Positions 10,252-22,695 of a stretch of 64,000 nucleotides of DNA are shown one piece after another. Each line of letters begins with the position of its first letter. Within the stretch, counting starts at the first letter, position 1. The notes under the pieces were generated by a model, which was not told the DNA's origin, ran no database searches, and saw nothing but the letters and a program-made list of their open reading frames with translations. Source of the stretch: Malachius bipustulatus (lineage: Eukaryota; Arthropoda; Insecta; Coleoptera; Melyridae); the NCBI GenBank assembly GCA_910589415.1, contig OU342638.1, forward strand, positions 11,386,014-11,450,013, read 5' to 3'. The position numbers and the translations under genes are program-made.

Positions 10252-11634
10252 ATGGACGTCGAAGTATCGTCTGTGGAAAGTTACCATTACGGTTATTATC
10301 ACCGTGACGATGTCATAATGAATCACGCGGAAAGTACATCAGCACCTATACCATACAATGATCATGATAATTGCAATCTCCATTATCGCAAGAATGATAA
10401 TCGTGTGAATGTCCAAAGTAACATCTTGTTGACGGCAATGATGAACGTCGACCTGGTACCGTCATCATCATCGGCATCTCAACGAGAAACGGACACGTTG
10501 TTTCAAGCTGTCGATATGCATTATCAAGAGGAACCCGTTTATGTTCAGCGGGTACATCTCGATAATACGAAACGACACACTGATAACGTCGAAGTACAAA
10601 CTCGTATCGATATTTTCGAATTTGACGACGACAACGACGACGACGACGCGGCGAACAATAATGGAAAGGAGATAGAAGTGGCAGTTCAAACGATCATCGA
10701 ATCCATGAATACGAAAGATACAAGTCTTCCGCATACCAACTATCAAATCTCAGAACAACGGTCCGTTAATAATAATAATAATGTTCACGATGATGATGAG
10801 GATGACGACTATTGTAGACGTGGTATCGATGGCGGCAACGGTACGAGATATACCGAAAACGTATCTGTGTCATATCAGCATGCCGAGCAGGACAATATCA
10901 ATAGAATGTTCGATAAAATATATAATAAGGCGATGGCAAGTATACGGTCAACTGCGATGACAAGAAGTATACACGAAAAACGATCAGAGTTTGAGGGTAC
11001 CGAATTAGCAAATTTACCGGATGTATCGGATTATCCAGCAAATTTGTCGGAATTGGTGAAGAACATCGATGTTTCGAATACCGGAACCATGCCGGATTTA
11101 GGAGCATTTATGGATAATGACAATTTGATGGATATACTGAGAGATTGTGACAATGACGACGGCAGCGCCGAGAATGTCAATCTGAACAACGTACGTGTTG
11201 CCGATCATTTTATGACCGTCTCGGATCCGATACAAGATGTCGATCAGTTACCGCGATCACCGGTCCATCGTCATCCGGTGGAAGGAGTCCGGCAATTGAA
11301 ACAAGCGGAACAGAAAACTTTTGCCGAATTCTTTTCCTATAAACCTGTCGTTTGTGCAGACGATTACGATAATGTAAATAATGTAAGTAACGATAATAGG
11401 TTAGAAATAAGTTACACTAGTGCGTATACCGTCGCATTGAACGGCCGAACGACGATATCGTCACGTACGATGCCCAAGACGAAATCTTTTCTGCCTATGT
11501 TGACCGTTAACACATTGTACTTGTTATGTCTGTTGGCGATCCGCCGGTTCGGAGTTCAATGCGACGTGGATAGGTTGAAACGAGCGGCGATTGTTATGTT
11601 TAACACTAAACAAATAATAGAACATATAGAATAA
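10252..11634 (+). CDS. Acidic protein A, unit 3
   Basis: Copy of 4744-6126. It differs from the other copies by one private change at 11428 that turns Pro into Thr in the C-terminal half. Reading frame intact. Confidence 0.62.
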   Translation: MDVEVSSVESYHYGYYHRDDVIMNHAESTSAPIPYNDHDNCNLHYRKNDNRVNVQSNILLTAMMNVDLVPSSSSASQRETDTLFQAVDMHYQEEPVYVQRVHLDNTKRHTDNVEVQTRIDIFEFDDDNDDDDAANNNGKEIEVAVQTIIESMNTKDTSLPHTNYQISEQRSVNNNNNVHDDDEDDDYCRRGIDGGNGTRYTENVSVSYQHAEQDNINRMFDKIYNKAMASIRSTAMTRSIHEKRSEFEGTELANLPDVSDYPANLSELVKNIDVSNTGTMPDLGAFMDNDNLMDILRDCDNDDGSAENVNLNNVRVADHFMTVSDPIQDVDQLPRSPVHRHPVEGVRQLKQAEQKTFAEFFSYKPVVCADDYDNVNNVSNDNRLEISYTSAYTVALNGRTTISSRTMPKTKSFLPMLTVNTLYLLCLLAIRRFGVQCDVDRLKRAAIVMFNTKQIIEHIE

Positions 11635-11679
11635 ATACGTCCAAAATTAATAGATTTATTACTGTTGCACGTTTTTTAT

Positions 11680-12642
11680 ATGTATGATTTAGATCTGCCC
11701 GTAAATATTGACAATTTTAACGTATCGGTCGATGTTCTGAATAATTTAGAAAATGTTCTGAGTAAATGTTGTCTATATTTACGGGCAGAATCTAAATACA
11801 CAATGGACAAAGTCGTCAGTATGTATTTCAAAAAAATTAGAATTTTGGCAGGTCAAGATGACGGCAGCGTATTTAAAATATATTTGAACGCGATAAACGC
11901 AGGGAACACTAAAAGACGTAGTAGAGCCGAAGGAACGACGGTCGCCCGTAAAAAAGTTAAACGATCGACCGCCGGAACGAATAAAAATAAGCATGTTAAA
12001 AGTGTTGAAATCATTACACGAACCGATACCGAATCCGAGACTGACGAACCTGTTTCATACGAAACTTTACAGACGCTTACGCGTGACGACGTATCACGGC
12101 CGTACCCAGACGCAGTCGAAGCCGGAACATCGCAATCGCGTAACGTGAACGAAACAACGACGACAACTCATCATCGTAATCGTCGTCATCGACATGACGG
12201 GCAGTTTGCCTTTGTGAACTGTTCGGTGGACGAGGTGGCAGAATCGCAGATCGATAAATTAGCATCCGGCAACGATAATGATGATGATGATGATGATCAT
12301 CGTGCAGACGGGAATTGTATCGAGACGAATATTCGGCGAGACGACGATGAGGTCGATGATGATGTAGATTGTTTGAATAATTCAAACGACGATGATGATG
12401 ATGATGTAGATTGTTTGAATAATTCAAATGACGATGACGATGACGATAACTTTATCGTAGATTTACAAGATTCGAACGATGACGACGATAATGATGATGA
12501 CTTGTCGTCGCACCCGAACAATGTTAATTACGAAGCGGATCTTTGCGTAATAAACGATACGTTGATACGTAACGAAAAAGCCGAACGTAAAAAATTGATC
12601 ACGCGCAAATCGGCCTCAGAATCGTGGATTTCGAACGGTTAG
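11680..12642 (+). CDS. Asp-rich acidic protein B, unit 3
   Basis: Copy of 664-1626 with an identical predicted protein; it carries the C variant at the site that marks units 1, 3 and 5. Confidence 0.6.
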   Translation: MYDLDLPVNIDNFNVSVDVLNNLENVLSKCCLYLRAESKYTMDKVVSMYFKKIRILAGQDDGSVFKIYLNAINAGNTKRRSRAEGTTVARKKVKRSTAGTNKNKHVKSVEIITRTDTESETDEPVSYETLQTLTRDDVSRPYPDAVEAGTSQSRNVNETTTTTHHRNRRHRHDGQFAFVNCSVDEVAESQIDKLASGNDNDDDDDDHRADGNCIETNIRRDDDEVDDDVDCLNNSNDDDDDDVDCLNNSNDDDDDDNFIVDLQDSNDDDDNDDDLSSHPNNVNYEADLCVINDTLIRNEKAERKKLITRKSASESWISNG

Positions 12643-13733
12643 AGAAATTGCGATTTTCCACGGTAGACTTCGTATCGGTACAGGGAAGCAAGAAACGGAA
12701 ACGTGTATATAAGACTATCGACGAACAAGTGCGTAAGATACCGACATTGGCAAAGATTCTGGAACAGTGCGACAACGACGATTCGTTGTTTAAACCTGAT
12801 TTAGAAGATGTCATGACGTACATTTCGGATAAATTGAACAGAGCAGAGTACGAACGGACGATCGTGACCGACAAAGTATTGAACGGTGAAATATTTAATG
12901 ACATAAACGACGACATCGAGACCTTCTTAAAATCGCTGCGGCAAGATTTGAACGTCAAAGACTATGTGCGATTTTCGTTTCCGGACAATATCAAACGACT
13001 GTACATCTTACGAGAGCTCGATCTTAAGGACGCGAAAATCGAAACTTTCTTGTGGAAGCACGCTTCCCTCGACATTCTCAACGGCATGGAAAGTTATACG
13101 TACAATATGTACTTGGATCACATATCGTTAATGGCTAATAAATATTTGATTCCTTTAGGTCCGATTATAGAATATTTACCCAACATCTATACATTGTTGA
13201 TACACAATCTTGATAAAATCGTAACGTTATTTATTACGTTAAAATTGAAAATTTTTAAAAATATGATAAATAACATATTTCAACACGTTCGGGTACCGCG
13301 TTTACATTTGAACAACAAAATTCGTATAGTATTTCCATATAAACTTAACGATACGTACCAACGGCACGTCGATCAATTTACAAACGTTTCGATCGCAAAA
13401 GTAGCCAACATTACGTTGAGCGATGTCGAGTTGTTGAACGTCACCGTTACAACAAACAATAAACTTTCGATTGTAACTTTCACGTCCGGCAAGCGACACT
13501 TCGAGTTGCCGAGGTATATCGCACGAGAACTGTACTTGCTGCACAAGTGGATCTGCGGAGATCGTATCGTGCCAAATTTTAAATACGTCCGATACGTGAG
13601 CATTAATCCGGAGTTACGATTCGCCGGCGAGACGGCCATCAGAGTTGCCGGTCAGATGTGTTATTATCGCTTGTCGGACGCATGTAAAAAAAAAACACGC
13701 AATAAAAATTGCGAATTTCGATATGTTTTCTAG
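12591..13733 (+). pseudogene. Frame C of the broken gene, unit 3
   Basis: Copy of 1575-2717 with a ten-A run and the same premature end. A private silent change is at 13025. Confidence 0.5.
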
Positions 13734-13835
13734 CGACATACGTTCCGGTAAATATTTGCTCGTAAATCAGGTCGACCTCTTCACGGCATATTCCAAATTT
13801 ACTCGTTACTACAAGTTAAACGACAAGAGACTTAT

Positions 13836-14930
13836 GTGACGGACTTATACACGGACACTATGCGCGTTTCATTGTCTTCCGATATATTTCCTTCTGAGAC
13901 GTTATCGTACAAAACCGTGACGTCTTCACCGTTGTCTGATGATGATGATTCGTTTACATTGTACGTGTTCACGAACATTTCGTGCAGGCATTATTGGCTT
14001 TTGAAAGCTAGCGTAACGTCGATCAATCCGCCGTGTTTATTAAAAAAACACGTCATCTTAGATTTGTACAGTAAAGTTTGTATGCGTAAGAGACAGATTC
14101 CCAGTGTAACTATAGGCCAGAGCCACTGCGCCCAGGTTAACTTGTTCATGTACGGTTTTCTGTATAACATAATGACAGCGTTTTCGTTGAAAATTAAGCA
14201 CCTATCGATGACTCGGTGGGAACGATCGACGACGCTAGCCGAATCTTCCGACTTCGGTATTTTGGCTACGACGTCTAAAGATCACGTGGTACAGGAAATA
14301 TGTCAGAATTATCGAACGATGAGCGCATTCGTCACGCACATTGCAAATAGTAACGGGTTGTCGTTGTTAAAAGAGACCTGTTTGCAATTATCTATAGGTT
14401 ATATCGATTGCATGAGTGTCGGTCATGCGAACGATGTGATAGCGGATGATGTAAACACGAAGGAAACTTTTAACAACAAAATCGAAGAAATCATGACGGT
14501 CGTAAATTCCAAGCACGATACCTGTCACGCAGACGTCGGTGTATACGATCTATCCAATCTGCAATTCAAGCCACGATCAGTTACATGGCGTACCAACGTA
14601 AAATGCGACAAGATCATATTTGACGTCTTGTTCGTTAAAAATTATCATTATCTATCGTGTGCAGAATGTGTAGAAATATTACATCGAATCGTGACGGTCT
14701 ATTGTAAAGGGATTCGCGATCGTCGTAGTATACCGGGCAGACGCGGTACTATGGGCAACGTCGAACTATTATTACCGACGGACATAAACAAGACAATCGA
14801 CTTTCGATTGACAGGACACGTTGCGAAGCCTCGGAATCACTGGTTCGGTGCCCAAAACGAAAAATTCATCGCTGTATCGTTCCTATACATTCTACGTAAT
14901 TCGCACCTCCGCGTCAAAATATTTGATTAA
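13836..14930 (+). pseudogene. Frame D of the broken gene, unit 3
   Basis: Copy of 2820-3914 (first ATG 13860), identical predicted protein. The alternative acidic tail frame ends at 15027. Confidence 0.5.
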
Positions 14931-15759
14931 AATTACGGGTAACAAAAATTATTATTTCGCAAAGTCCGTCCTCACACCGACACGCGACGATGATGATGAT
15001 GACGATTCCGAAACGGAATCAGAATGATGATGACGACGATGACGACGGAACGAGAAACGTTATATTATTTTTGTTATCTGCTATAATACAGCCGTCCATT
15101 TATTTAAAGATTCTTATATAATGACACGGGACGTATTTATAAAATTGTGACATTTAATACACAATTTGTAATTTTTCGATTACAGTTTGGAACGATACAT
15201 TATTAGGACGAATGTTGTAAGTAGTAATATCACGTCGCACACGTTCGAGAAAAGTGACACGAGTAAGAAATCTCCAGTTTTGATTTTACAAGTGTTGGGC
15301 AACAAGCAATACACAATAATGTCGCCAATAAGTCTGTAAAATTTGAGAATTTTTAATTGTGACATTTTTCTCGAACATGTGCGACATGCAATATAAATTA
15401 ATATGGGGAAAGTATCATTTGATCGGTGTTAATAATAATATTCACAGATAATAATGGATGATACTTGATAAACATATAAAACAAACATCGACAGATCGAC
15501 TACGATATTATTTCGCAGATACAACCGGATACTTGATATAAAAAAATAAATGTAACAGATCGAATAATGTACTTTTAGTATAAATTGAACAATCCAAACA
15601 GTATAAATAATGTACAGTTTGGTGCATGTTATTCGATAGAATTATATAAATAAATAATAAAATTGACAAAAAGATAAAATAATAAACATCGATGATTATG
15701 ATAACTACGATGAGAAATACATATCATGTTAATTGTTTCTTTTCTTCTATTTGCAGGAT

Positions 15760-17142
15760 ATGGACGTCGAAGTATCGTCTGTGGAAAGTTACCATTACGG
15801 TTATTATCACCGTGACGATGTCATAATGAATCACGCGGAAAGTACATCAGCACCTATACCATACAATGATCATGATAATTGCAATCTCCATTATCGCAAG
15901 AATGATAATCGTGTGAATGTCCAAAGTAACATCTTGTTGACGGCAATGATGAACGTCGACCTGGTACCGTCATCATCATCGGCATCTCAACGAGAAACGG
16001 ACACGTTGTTTCAAGCTGTCGATATGCATTATCAAGAGGAACCCGTTTATGTTCAGCGGGTACATCTCGATAATACGAAACGACACACTGATAACGTCGA
16101 AGTACAAACTCGTATCGATATTTTCGAATTTGACGACGACAACGACGACGACGACGCGGCGAACAATAATGGAAAGGAGATAGAAGTGGCAGTTCAAACG
16201 ATCATCGAATCCATGAATACGAAAGATACAAGTCTTCCGCATACCAACTATCAAATCTCAGAACAACGGTCCGTTAATAATAATAATAATGTTCACGATG
16301 ATGATGAGGATGACGACTATTGTAGACGTGGTATCGATGGCGGCAACGGTACGAGATATACCGAAAACGTATCTGTGTCATATCAGCATGCCGAGCAGGA
16401 CAATATCAATAGAATGTTCGATAAAATATATAATAAGGCGATGGCAAGTATACGGTCAACTGCGATGACAAGAAGTATACACGAAAAACGATCAGAGTTT
16501 GAGGGTACCGAATTAGCAAATTTACCGGATGTATCGGATTATCCAGCAAATTTGTCGGAATTGGTGAAGAACATCGATGTTTCGAATACCGGAACCATGC
16601 CGGATTTAGGAGCATTTATGGATAATGACAATTTGATGGATATACTGAGAGATTGTGACAATGACGACGGCAGCGCCGAGAATGTCAATCTGAACAACGT
16701 ACGTGTTGCCGATCATTTTATGACCGTCTCGGATCCGATACAAGATGTCGATCAGTTACCGCGATCACCGGTCCATCGTCATCCGGTGGAAGGAGTCCGG
16801 CAATTGAAACAAGCGGAACAGAAAACTTTTGCCGAATTCTTTTCCTATAAACCTGTCGTTTGTGCAGACGATTACGATAATGTAAATAATGTAAGTAACG
16901 ATAATAGGTTAGAAATAAGTTACACTAGTGCGTATCCCGTCGCATTGAACGGCCGAACGACGATATCGTCACGTACGATGCCCAAGACGAAATCTTTTCT
17001 GCCTATGTTGACCGTTAACACATTGTACTTGTTATGTCTGTTGGCGATCCGCCGGTTCGGAGTTCAATGCGACGTGGATAGGTTGAAACGAGCGGCGATT
17101 GTTATGTTTAACACTAAACAAATAATAGAACATATAGAATAA
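15760..17142 (+). CDS. Acidic protein A, unit 4
   Basis: Copy of 4744-6126 with an identical predicted protein; frame intact from the same ATG. Confidence 0.62.
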   Translation: MDVEVSSVESYHYGYYHRDDVIMNHAESTSAPIPYNDHDNCNLHYRKNDNRVNVQSNILLTAMMNVDLVPSSSSASQRETDTLFQAVDMHYQEEPVYVQRVHLDNTKRHTDNVEVQTRIDIFEFDDDNDDDDAANNNGKEIEVAVQTIIESMNTKDTSLPHTNYQISEQRSVNNNNNVHDDDEDDDYCRRGIDGGNGTRYTENVSVSYQHAEQDNINRMFDKIYNKAMASIRSTAMTRSIHEKRSEFEGTELANLPDVSDYPANLSELVKNIDVSNTGTMPDLGAFMDNDNLMDILRDCDNDDGSAENVNLNNVRVADHFMTVSDPIQDVDQLPRSPVHRHPVEGVRQLKQAEQKTFAEFFSYKPVVCADDYDNVNNVSNDNRLEISYTSAYPVALNGRTTISSRTMPKTKSFLPMLTVNTLYLLCLLAIRRFGVQCDVDRLKRAAIVMFNTKQIIEHIE

Positions 17143-17187
17143 ATACGTCCAAAATTAATAGATTTATTACTGTTGCACGTTTTTTAT

Positions 17188-18150
17188 ATGTATGATTTAG
17201 ATCTGCCCGTAAATATTGACAATTTTAACGTATCGGTCGATGTTCTGAATAATTTAGAAAATGTTCTGAGTAAATGTTGTCTATATTTACGGGCAGAATC
17301 TAAATACACAATGGACAAAGTCGTCAGTATGTATTTCAAAAAAATTAGAATTTTGGCAGGTCAAGATGACGGCAGCGTATTTAAAATATATTTGAACGCG
17401 ATAAACGCAGGGAACACTAAAAGACGTAGTAGAGCCGAAGGAACGACGGTCGCCCGTAAAAAAGTTAAACGATCGACCGCCGGAACGAATAAAAATAAGC
17501 ATGTTAAAAGTGTTGAAATCATTACACGAACCGATACCGAATCCGAGACTGACGAACCTGTTTCATACGAAACTTTACAGACGCTTACGCGTGACGACGT
17601 ATCACGGCCGTACCCAGACGCAGTCGAAGCCGGAACATCGCAATCGCGTAACGTGAACGAAACAACGACGACAACTCATCATCGTAATCGTCGTCATCGA
17701 CATGACGGGCAGTTTGCCTTTGTGAACTGTTCGGTGGACGAGGTGGCAGAATCGCAGATCGATAAATTAGCATCCGGCAACGATAATGATGATGATGATG
17801 ATGATCATCGTGCAGACGGGAATTGTATCGAGACGAATATTCGGCGAGACGACGATGAGGTCGATGATGATGTAGATTGTTTGAATAATTCAAACGACGA
17901 TGATGATGATGATGTAGATTGTTTGAATAATTCAAATGACGATGACGATGACGATAACTTTATCGTAGATTTACAAGATTCGAACGATGACGACGATAAT
18001 GATGATGACTTGTCGTCGCACCCGAACAATGTTAATTACGAAGCGGATCTTTGCGTAATAAACGATACGTTGATACGTAACGAAAAAGCTGAACGTAAAA
18101 AATTGATCACGCGCAAATCGGCCTCAGAATCGTGGATTTCGAACGGTTAG
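17188..18150 (+). CDS. Asp-rich acidic protein B, unit 4
   Basis: Copy of 664-1626. It shares the silent T at 18090 with unit 2. Protein unchanged. Confidence 0.6.
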   Translation: MYDLDLPVNIDNFNVSVDVLNNLENVLSKCCLYLRAESKYTMDKVVSMYFKKIRILAGQDDGSVFKIYLNAINAGNTKRRSRAEGTTVARKKVKRSTAGTNKNKHVKSVEIITRTDTESETDEPVSYETLQTLTRDDVSRPYPDAVEAGTSQSRNVNETTTTTHHRNRRHRHDGQFAFVNCSVDEVAESQIDKLASGNDNDDDDDDHRADGNCIETNIRRDDDEVDDDVDCLNNSNDDDDDDVDCLNNSNDDDDDDNFIVDLQDSNDDDDNDDDLSSHPNNVNYEADLCVINDTLIRNEKAERKKLITRKSASESWISNG

Positions 18151-19347
18151 AGAAATTGCGATTTTCCACGGTAGACTTCGTATCGGTTACAGGGAAGCAA
18201 GAAACGGAAACGTGTATATAAGACTATCGACGAACAAGTGCGTAAGATACCGACATTGGCAAAGATTCTGGAACAGTGCGACAACGACGATTCGTTGTTT
18301 AAACCTGATTTAGAAGATGTCATGACGTACATTTCGGATAAATTGAACAGAGTAGAGTACGAACGGACAATCGTGACCGACAAAGTATTGAACGGTGAAA
18401 TATTTAATGACATAAACGACGACATCGAGACCTTCTTAAAATCGCTGCGGCAAGATTTGAACGTCAAAGACTATGTGCGATTTTCGTTTCCGGACAATAT
18501 CAAACGACTGTACATCTTACGAGAGCTCGATCTGAAGGACGCGAAAATCGAAACTTTCTTGTGGAAGCACGCTTCCCTCGACATTCTCAACGGCATGGAA
18601 AGTTATACGTACAATATGTACTTGGATCACATATCGTTAATGGCTAATAAATATTTGATTCCTTTAGGTCCGATTATAGAATATTTACCCAACATCTATA
18701 CATTGTTGATACACAATCTTGATAAAATCGTAACGTTATTTATTACGTTAAAATTGAAAAATTTTAAAAATATGATAAATAACATATTTCAACACGTTCG
18801 GGTACCGCGTTTACATTTGAACAACAAAATTCGTATAGTATTTCCATATAAACTTAACGATACGTACCAACGGCACGTCGATCAATTTACAAACGTTTCG
18901 ATCGCAAAAGTAGCCAACATTACGTTGAGCGATGTCGAGTTGTTGAACGTCACCGTTACAACAAACAATAAACTTTCGATTGTAACTTTCACGTCCGGCA
19001 AGCGACACTTCGAGTTGCCGAGGTATATCGCACGAGAACTGTACTTGCTGCACAAGTGGATCTGCGGAGATCGTATCGTGCCAAATTTTAAATACGTCCG
19101 ATACGTGAGCATTAATCCGGAGTTACGATTCGCCGGCGAGACGGCCATCAGAGTTGCCGGTCAGATGTGTTATTATCGCTTGTCGGACGCATGTAAAAAA
19201 AAACACGCAATAAAAATTGCGAATTTCGATATGTTTTCTAGCGACATACGTTCCGGTAAATATTTGCTCGTAAATCAGGTCGACCTCTTCACGGCATATT
19301 CCAAATTTACTCGTTACTACAAGTTAAACGACAAGAGACTTATGTGA
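18099..19347 (+). pseudogene. Frame C of the broken gene, unit 4, with a different pattern of breaks
   Basis: This copy has an extra T near 18187 that breaks the frame early, and an A run of nine rather than ten (19195-19203). The second change restores the frame past the point where the other units stop, so the open stretch runs 18238-19347 and ends in a TGA that overlaps the start of frame D by four bases. Private changes at 18353 (Ala to Val) and 18370 are also present. The unit shows that the A-run length varies within the array. Confidence 0.55.
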
Positions 19348-20438
19348 CGGACTTATACACGGACACTATGCGCGTTTCATTGTCTTCCGATATATTTCCT
19401 TCTGAGACGTTATCGTACAAAACCGTGACGTCTTCACCGTTGTCTGATGATGATGATTCGTTTACATTGTACGTGTTCACGAACATTTCGTGCAGGCATT
19501 ATTGGCTTTTGAAAGCTAGCGTAACGTCGATCAATCCGCCGTGTTTATTAAAAAAACACGTCATCTTAGATTTGTACAGTAAAGTTTGTATGCGTAAGAG
19601 ACAGATTCCCAGTGTAACTATAGGCCAGAGCCACTGCGCCCAGGTTAACTTGTTCATGTACGGTTTTCTGTATAACATAATGACAGCGTTTTCGTTGAAA
19701 ATTAAGCACCTATCGATGACTCGGTGGGAACGATCGACGACGCTAGCCGAATCTTCCGACTTCGGTATTTTGGCTACGACGTCTAAAGATCACGTGGTAC
19801 AGGAAATATGTCAGAATTATCGAACGATGAGCGCATTCGTCACGCACATTGCAAATAGTAACGGGTTGTCGTTGTTAAAAGAGACCTGTTTGCAATTATC
19901 TATAGGTTATATCGATTGCATGAGTGTCGGTCATGCGAACGATGTGATAGCGGATGATGTAAACACGAAGGAAACTTTTAACAACAAAATCGAAGAAATC
20001 ATGACGGTCGTAAATTCCAAGCACGATACCTGTCACGCAGACGTCGGTGTATACGATCTATCCAATCTGCAATTCAAGCCACGATCAGTTACATGGCGTA
20101 CCAACGTAAAATGCGACAAGATCATATTTGACGTCTTGTTCGTTAAAAATTATCATTATCTATCGTGTGCAGAATGTGTAGAAATATTACATCGAATCGT
20201 GACGGTCTATTGTAAAGGGATTCGCGATCGTCGTAGTATACCGGGCAGACGCGGTACTATGGGCAACGTCGAACTATTATTACCGACGGACATAAACAAG
20301 ACAATCGACTTTCGATTGACAGGACACGTTGCGAAGCCTCGGAATCACTGGTTCGGTGCCCAAAACGAAAAATTCATCGCTGTATCGTTCCTATACATTC
20401 TACGTAATTCGCACCTCCGCGTCAAAATATTTGATTAA
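19344..20438 (+). pseudogene. Frame D of the broken gene, unit 4
   Basis: Copy of 2820-3914 (first ATG 19368), identical predicted protein. It directly overlaps the end of the extended frame C of this unit, which shows that only one small shift separates the two frames. The alternative acidic tail frame ends at 20535. Confidence 0.5.
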
Positions 20439-21267
20439 AATTACGGGTAACAAAAATTATTATTTCGCAAAGTCCGTCCTCACACCGACACGCGACGATG
20501 ATGATGATGACGATTCCGAAACGGAATCAGAATGATGATGACGACGATGACGACGGAACGAGAAACGTTATATTATTTTTGTTATCTGCTATAATACAGC
20601 CGTCCATTTATTTAAAGATTCTTATATAATGACACGGGACGTATTTATAAAATTGTGACATTTAATACACAATTTGTAATTTTTCGATTACAGTTTGGAA
20701 CGATACATTATTAGGACGAATGTTGTAAGTAGTAATATCACGTCGCACACGTTCGAGAAAAGTGACACGAGTAAGAAATCTCCAGTTTTGATTTTACAAG
20801 TGTTGGGCAACAAGCAATACACAATAATGTCGCCAATAAGTCTGTAAAATTTGAGAATTTTTAATTGTGACATTTTTCTCGAACATGTGCGACATGCAAT
20901 ATAAATTAATATGGGGAAAGTATCATTTGATCGGTGTTAATAATAATATTCACAGATAATAATGGATGATACTTGATAAACATATAAAACAAACATCGAC
21001 AGATCGACTACGATATTATTTCGCAGATACAACCGGATACTTGATATAAAAAAATAAATGTAACAGATCGAATAATGTACTTTTAGTATAAATTGAACAA
21101 TCCAAACAGTATAAATAATGTACAGTTTGGTGCATGTTATTCGATAGAATTATATAAATAAATAATAAAATTGACAAAAAGATAAAATAATAAACATCGA
21201 TGATTATGATAACTACGATGAGAAATACATATCATGTTAATTGTTTCTTTTCTTCTATTTGCAGGAT

Positions 21268-22650
21268 ATGGACGTCGAAGTATCGTCTGTGGAAAGTTAC
21301 CATTACGGTTATTATCACCGTGACGATGTCATAATGAATCACGCGGAAAGTACATCAGCACCTATACCATACAATGATCATGATAATTGCAATCTCCATT
21401 ATCGCAAGAATGATAATCGTGTGAATGTCCAAAGTAACATCTTGTTGACGGCAATGATGAACGTCGACCTGGTACCGTCATCATCATCGGCATCTCAACG
21501 AGAAACGGACACGTTGTTTCAAGCTGTCGATATGCATTATCAAGAGGAACCCGTTTATGTTCAGCGGGTACATCTCGATAATACGAAACGACACACTGAT
21601 AACGTCGAAGTACAAACTCGTATCGATATTTTCGAATTTGACGACGACAACGACGACGACGACGCGGCGAACAATAATGGAAAGGAGATAGAAGTGGCAG
21701 TTCAAACGATCATCGAATCCATGAATACGAAAGATACAAGTCTTCCGCATACCAACTATCAAATCTCAGAACAACGGTCCGTTAATAATAATAATAATGT
21801 TCACGATGATGATGAGGATGACGACTATTGTAGACGTGGTATCGATGGCGGCAACGGTACGAGATATACCGAAAACGTATCTGTGTCATATCAGCATGCC
21901 GAGCAGGACAATATCAATAGAATGTTCGATAAAATATATAATAAGGCGATGGCAAGTATACGGTCAACTGCGATGACAAGAAGTATACACGAAAAACGAT
22001 CAGAGTTTGAGGGTACCGAATTAGCAAATTTACCGGATGTATCGGATTATCCAGCAAATTTGTCGGAATTGGTGAAGAACATCGATGTTTCGAATACCGG
22101 AACCATGCCGGATTTAGGAGCATTTATGGATAATGACAATTTGATGGATATACTGAGAGATTGTGACAATGACGACGGCAGCGCCGAGAATGTCAATCTG
22201 AACAACGTACGTGTTGCCGATCATTTTATGACCGTCTCGGATCCGATACAAGATGTCGATCAGTTACCGCGATCACCGGTCCATCGTCATCCGGTGGAAG
22301 GAGTCCGGCAATTGAAACAAGCGGAACAGAAAACTTTTGCCGAATTCTTTTCCTATAAACCTGTCGTTTGTGCAGACGATTACGATAATGTAAATAATGT
22401 AAGTAACGATAATAGGTTAGAAATAAGTTACACTAGTGCGTATCCCGTCGCATTGAACGGCCGAACGACGATATCGTCACGTACGATGCCCAAGACGAAA
22501 TCTTTTCTGCCTATGTTGACCGTTAACACATTGTACTTGTTATGTCTGTTGGCGATCCGCCGGTTCGGAGTTCAATGCGACGTGGATAGGTTGAAACGAG
22601 CGGCGATTGTTATGTTTAACACTAAACAAATAATAGAACATATAGAATAA
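21268..22650 (+). CDS. Acidic protein A, unit 5
   Basis: Copy of 4744-6126, identical predicted protein, frame intact. Confidence 0.62.
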   Translation: MDVEVSSVESYHYGYYHRDDVIMNHAESTSAPIPYNDHDNCNLHYRKNDNRVNVQSNILLTAMMNVDLVPSSSSASQRETDTLFQAVDMHYQEEPVYVQRVHLDNTKRHTDNVEVQTRIDIFEFDDDNDDDDAANNNGKEIEVAVQTIIESMNTKDTSLPHTNYQISEQRSVNNNNNVHDDDEDDDYCRRGIDGGNGTRYTENVSVSYQHAEQDNINRMFDKIYNKAMASIRSTAMTRSIHEKRSEFEGTELANLPDVSDYPANLSELVKNIDVSNTGTMPDLGAFMDNDNLMDILRDCDNDDGSAENVNLNNVRVADHFMTVSDPIQDVDQLPRSPVHRHPVEGVRQLKQAEQKTFAEFFSYKPVVCADDYDNVNNVSNDNRLEISYTSAYPVALNGRTTISSRTMPKTKSFLPMLTVNTLYLLCLLAIRRFGVQCDVDRLKRAAIVMFNTKQIIEHIE

Positions 22651-22695
22651 ATACGTCCAAAATTAATAGATTTATTACTGTTGCACGTTTTTTAT

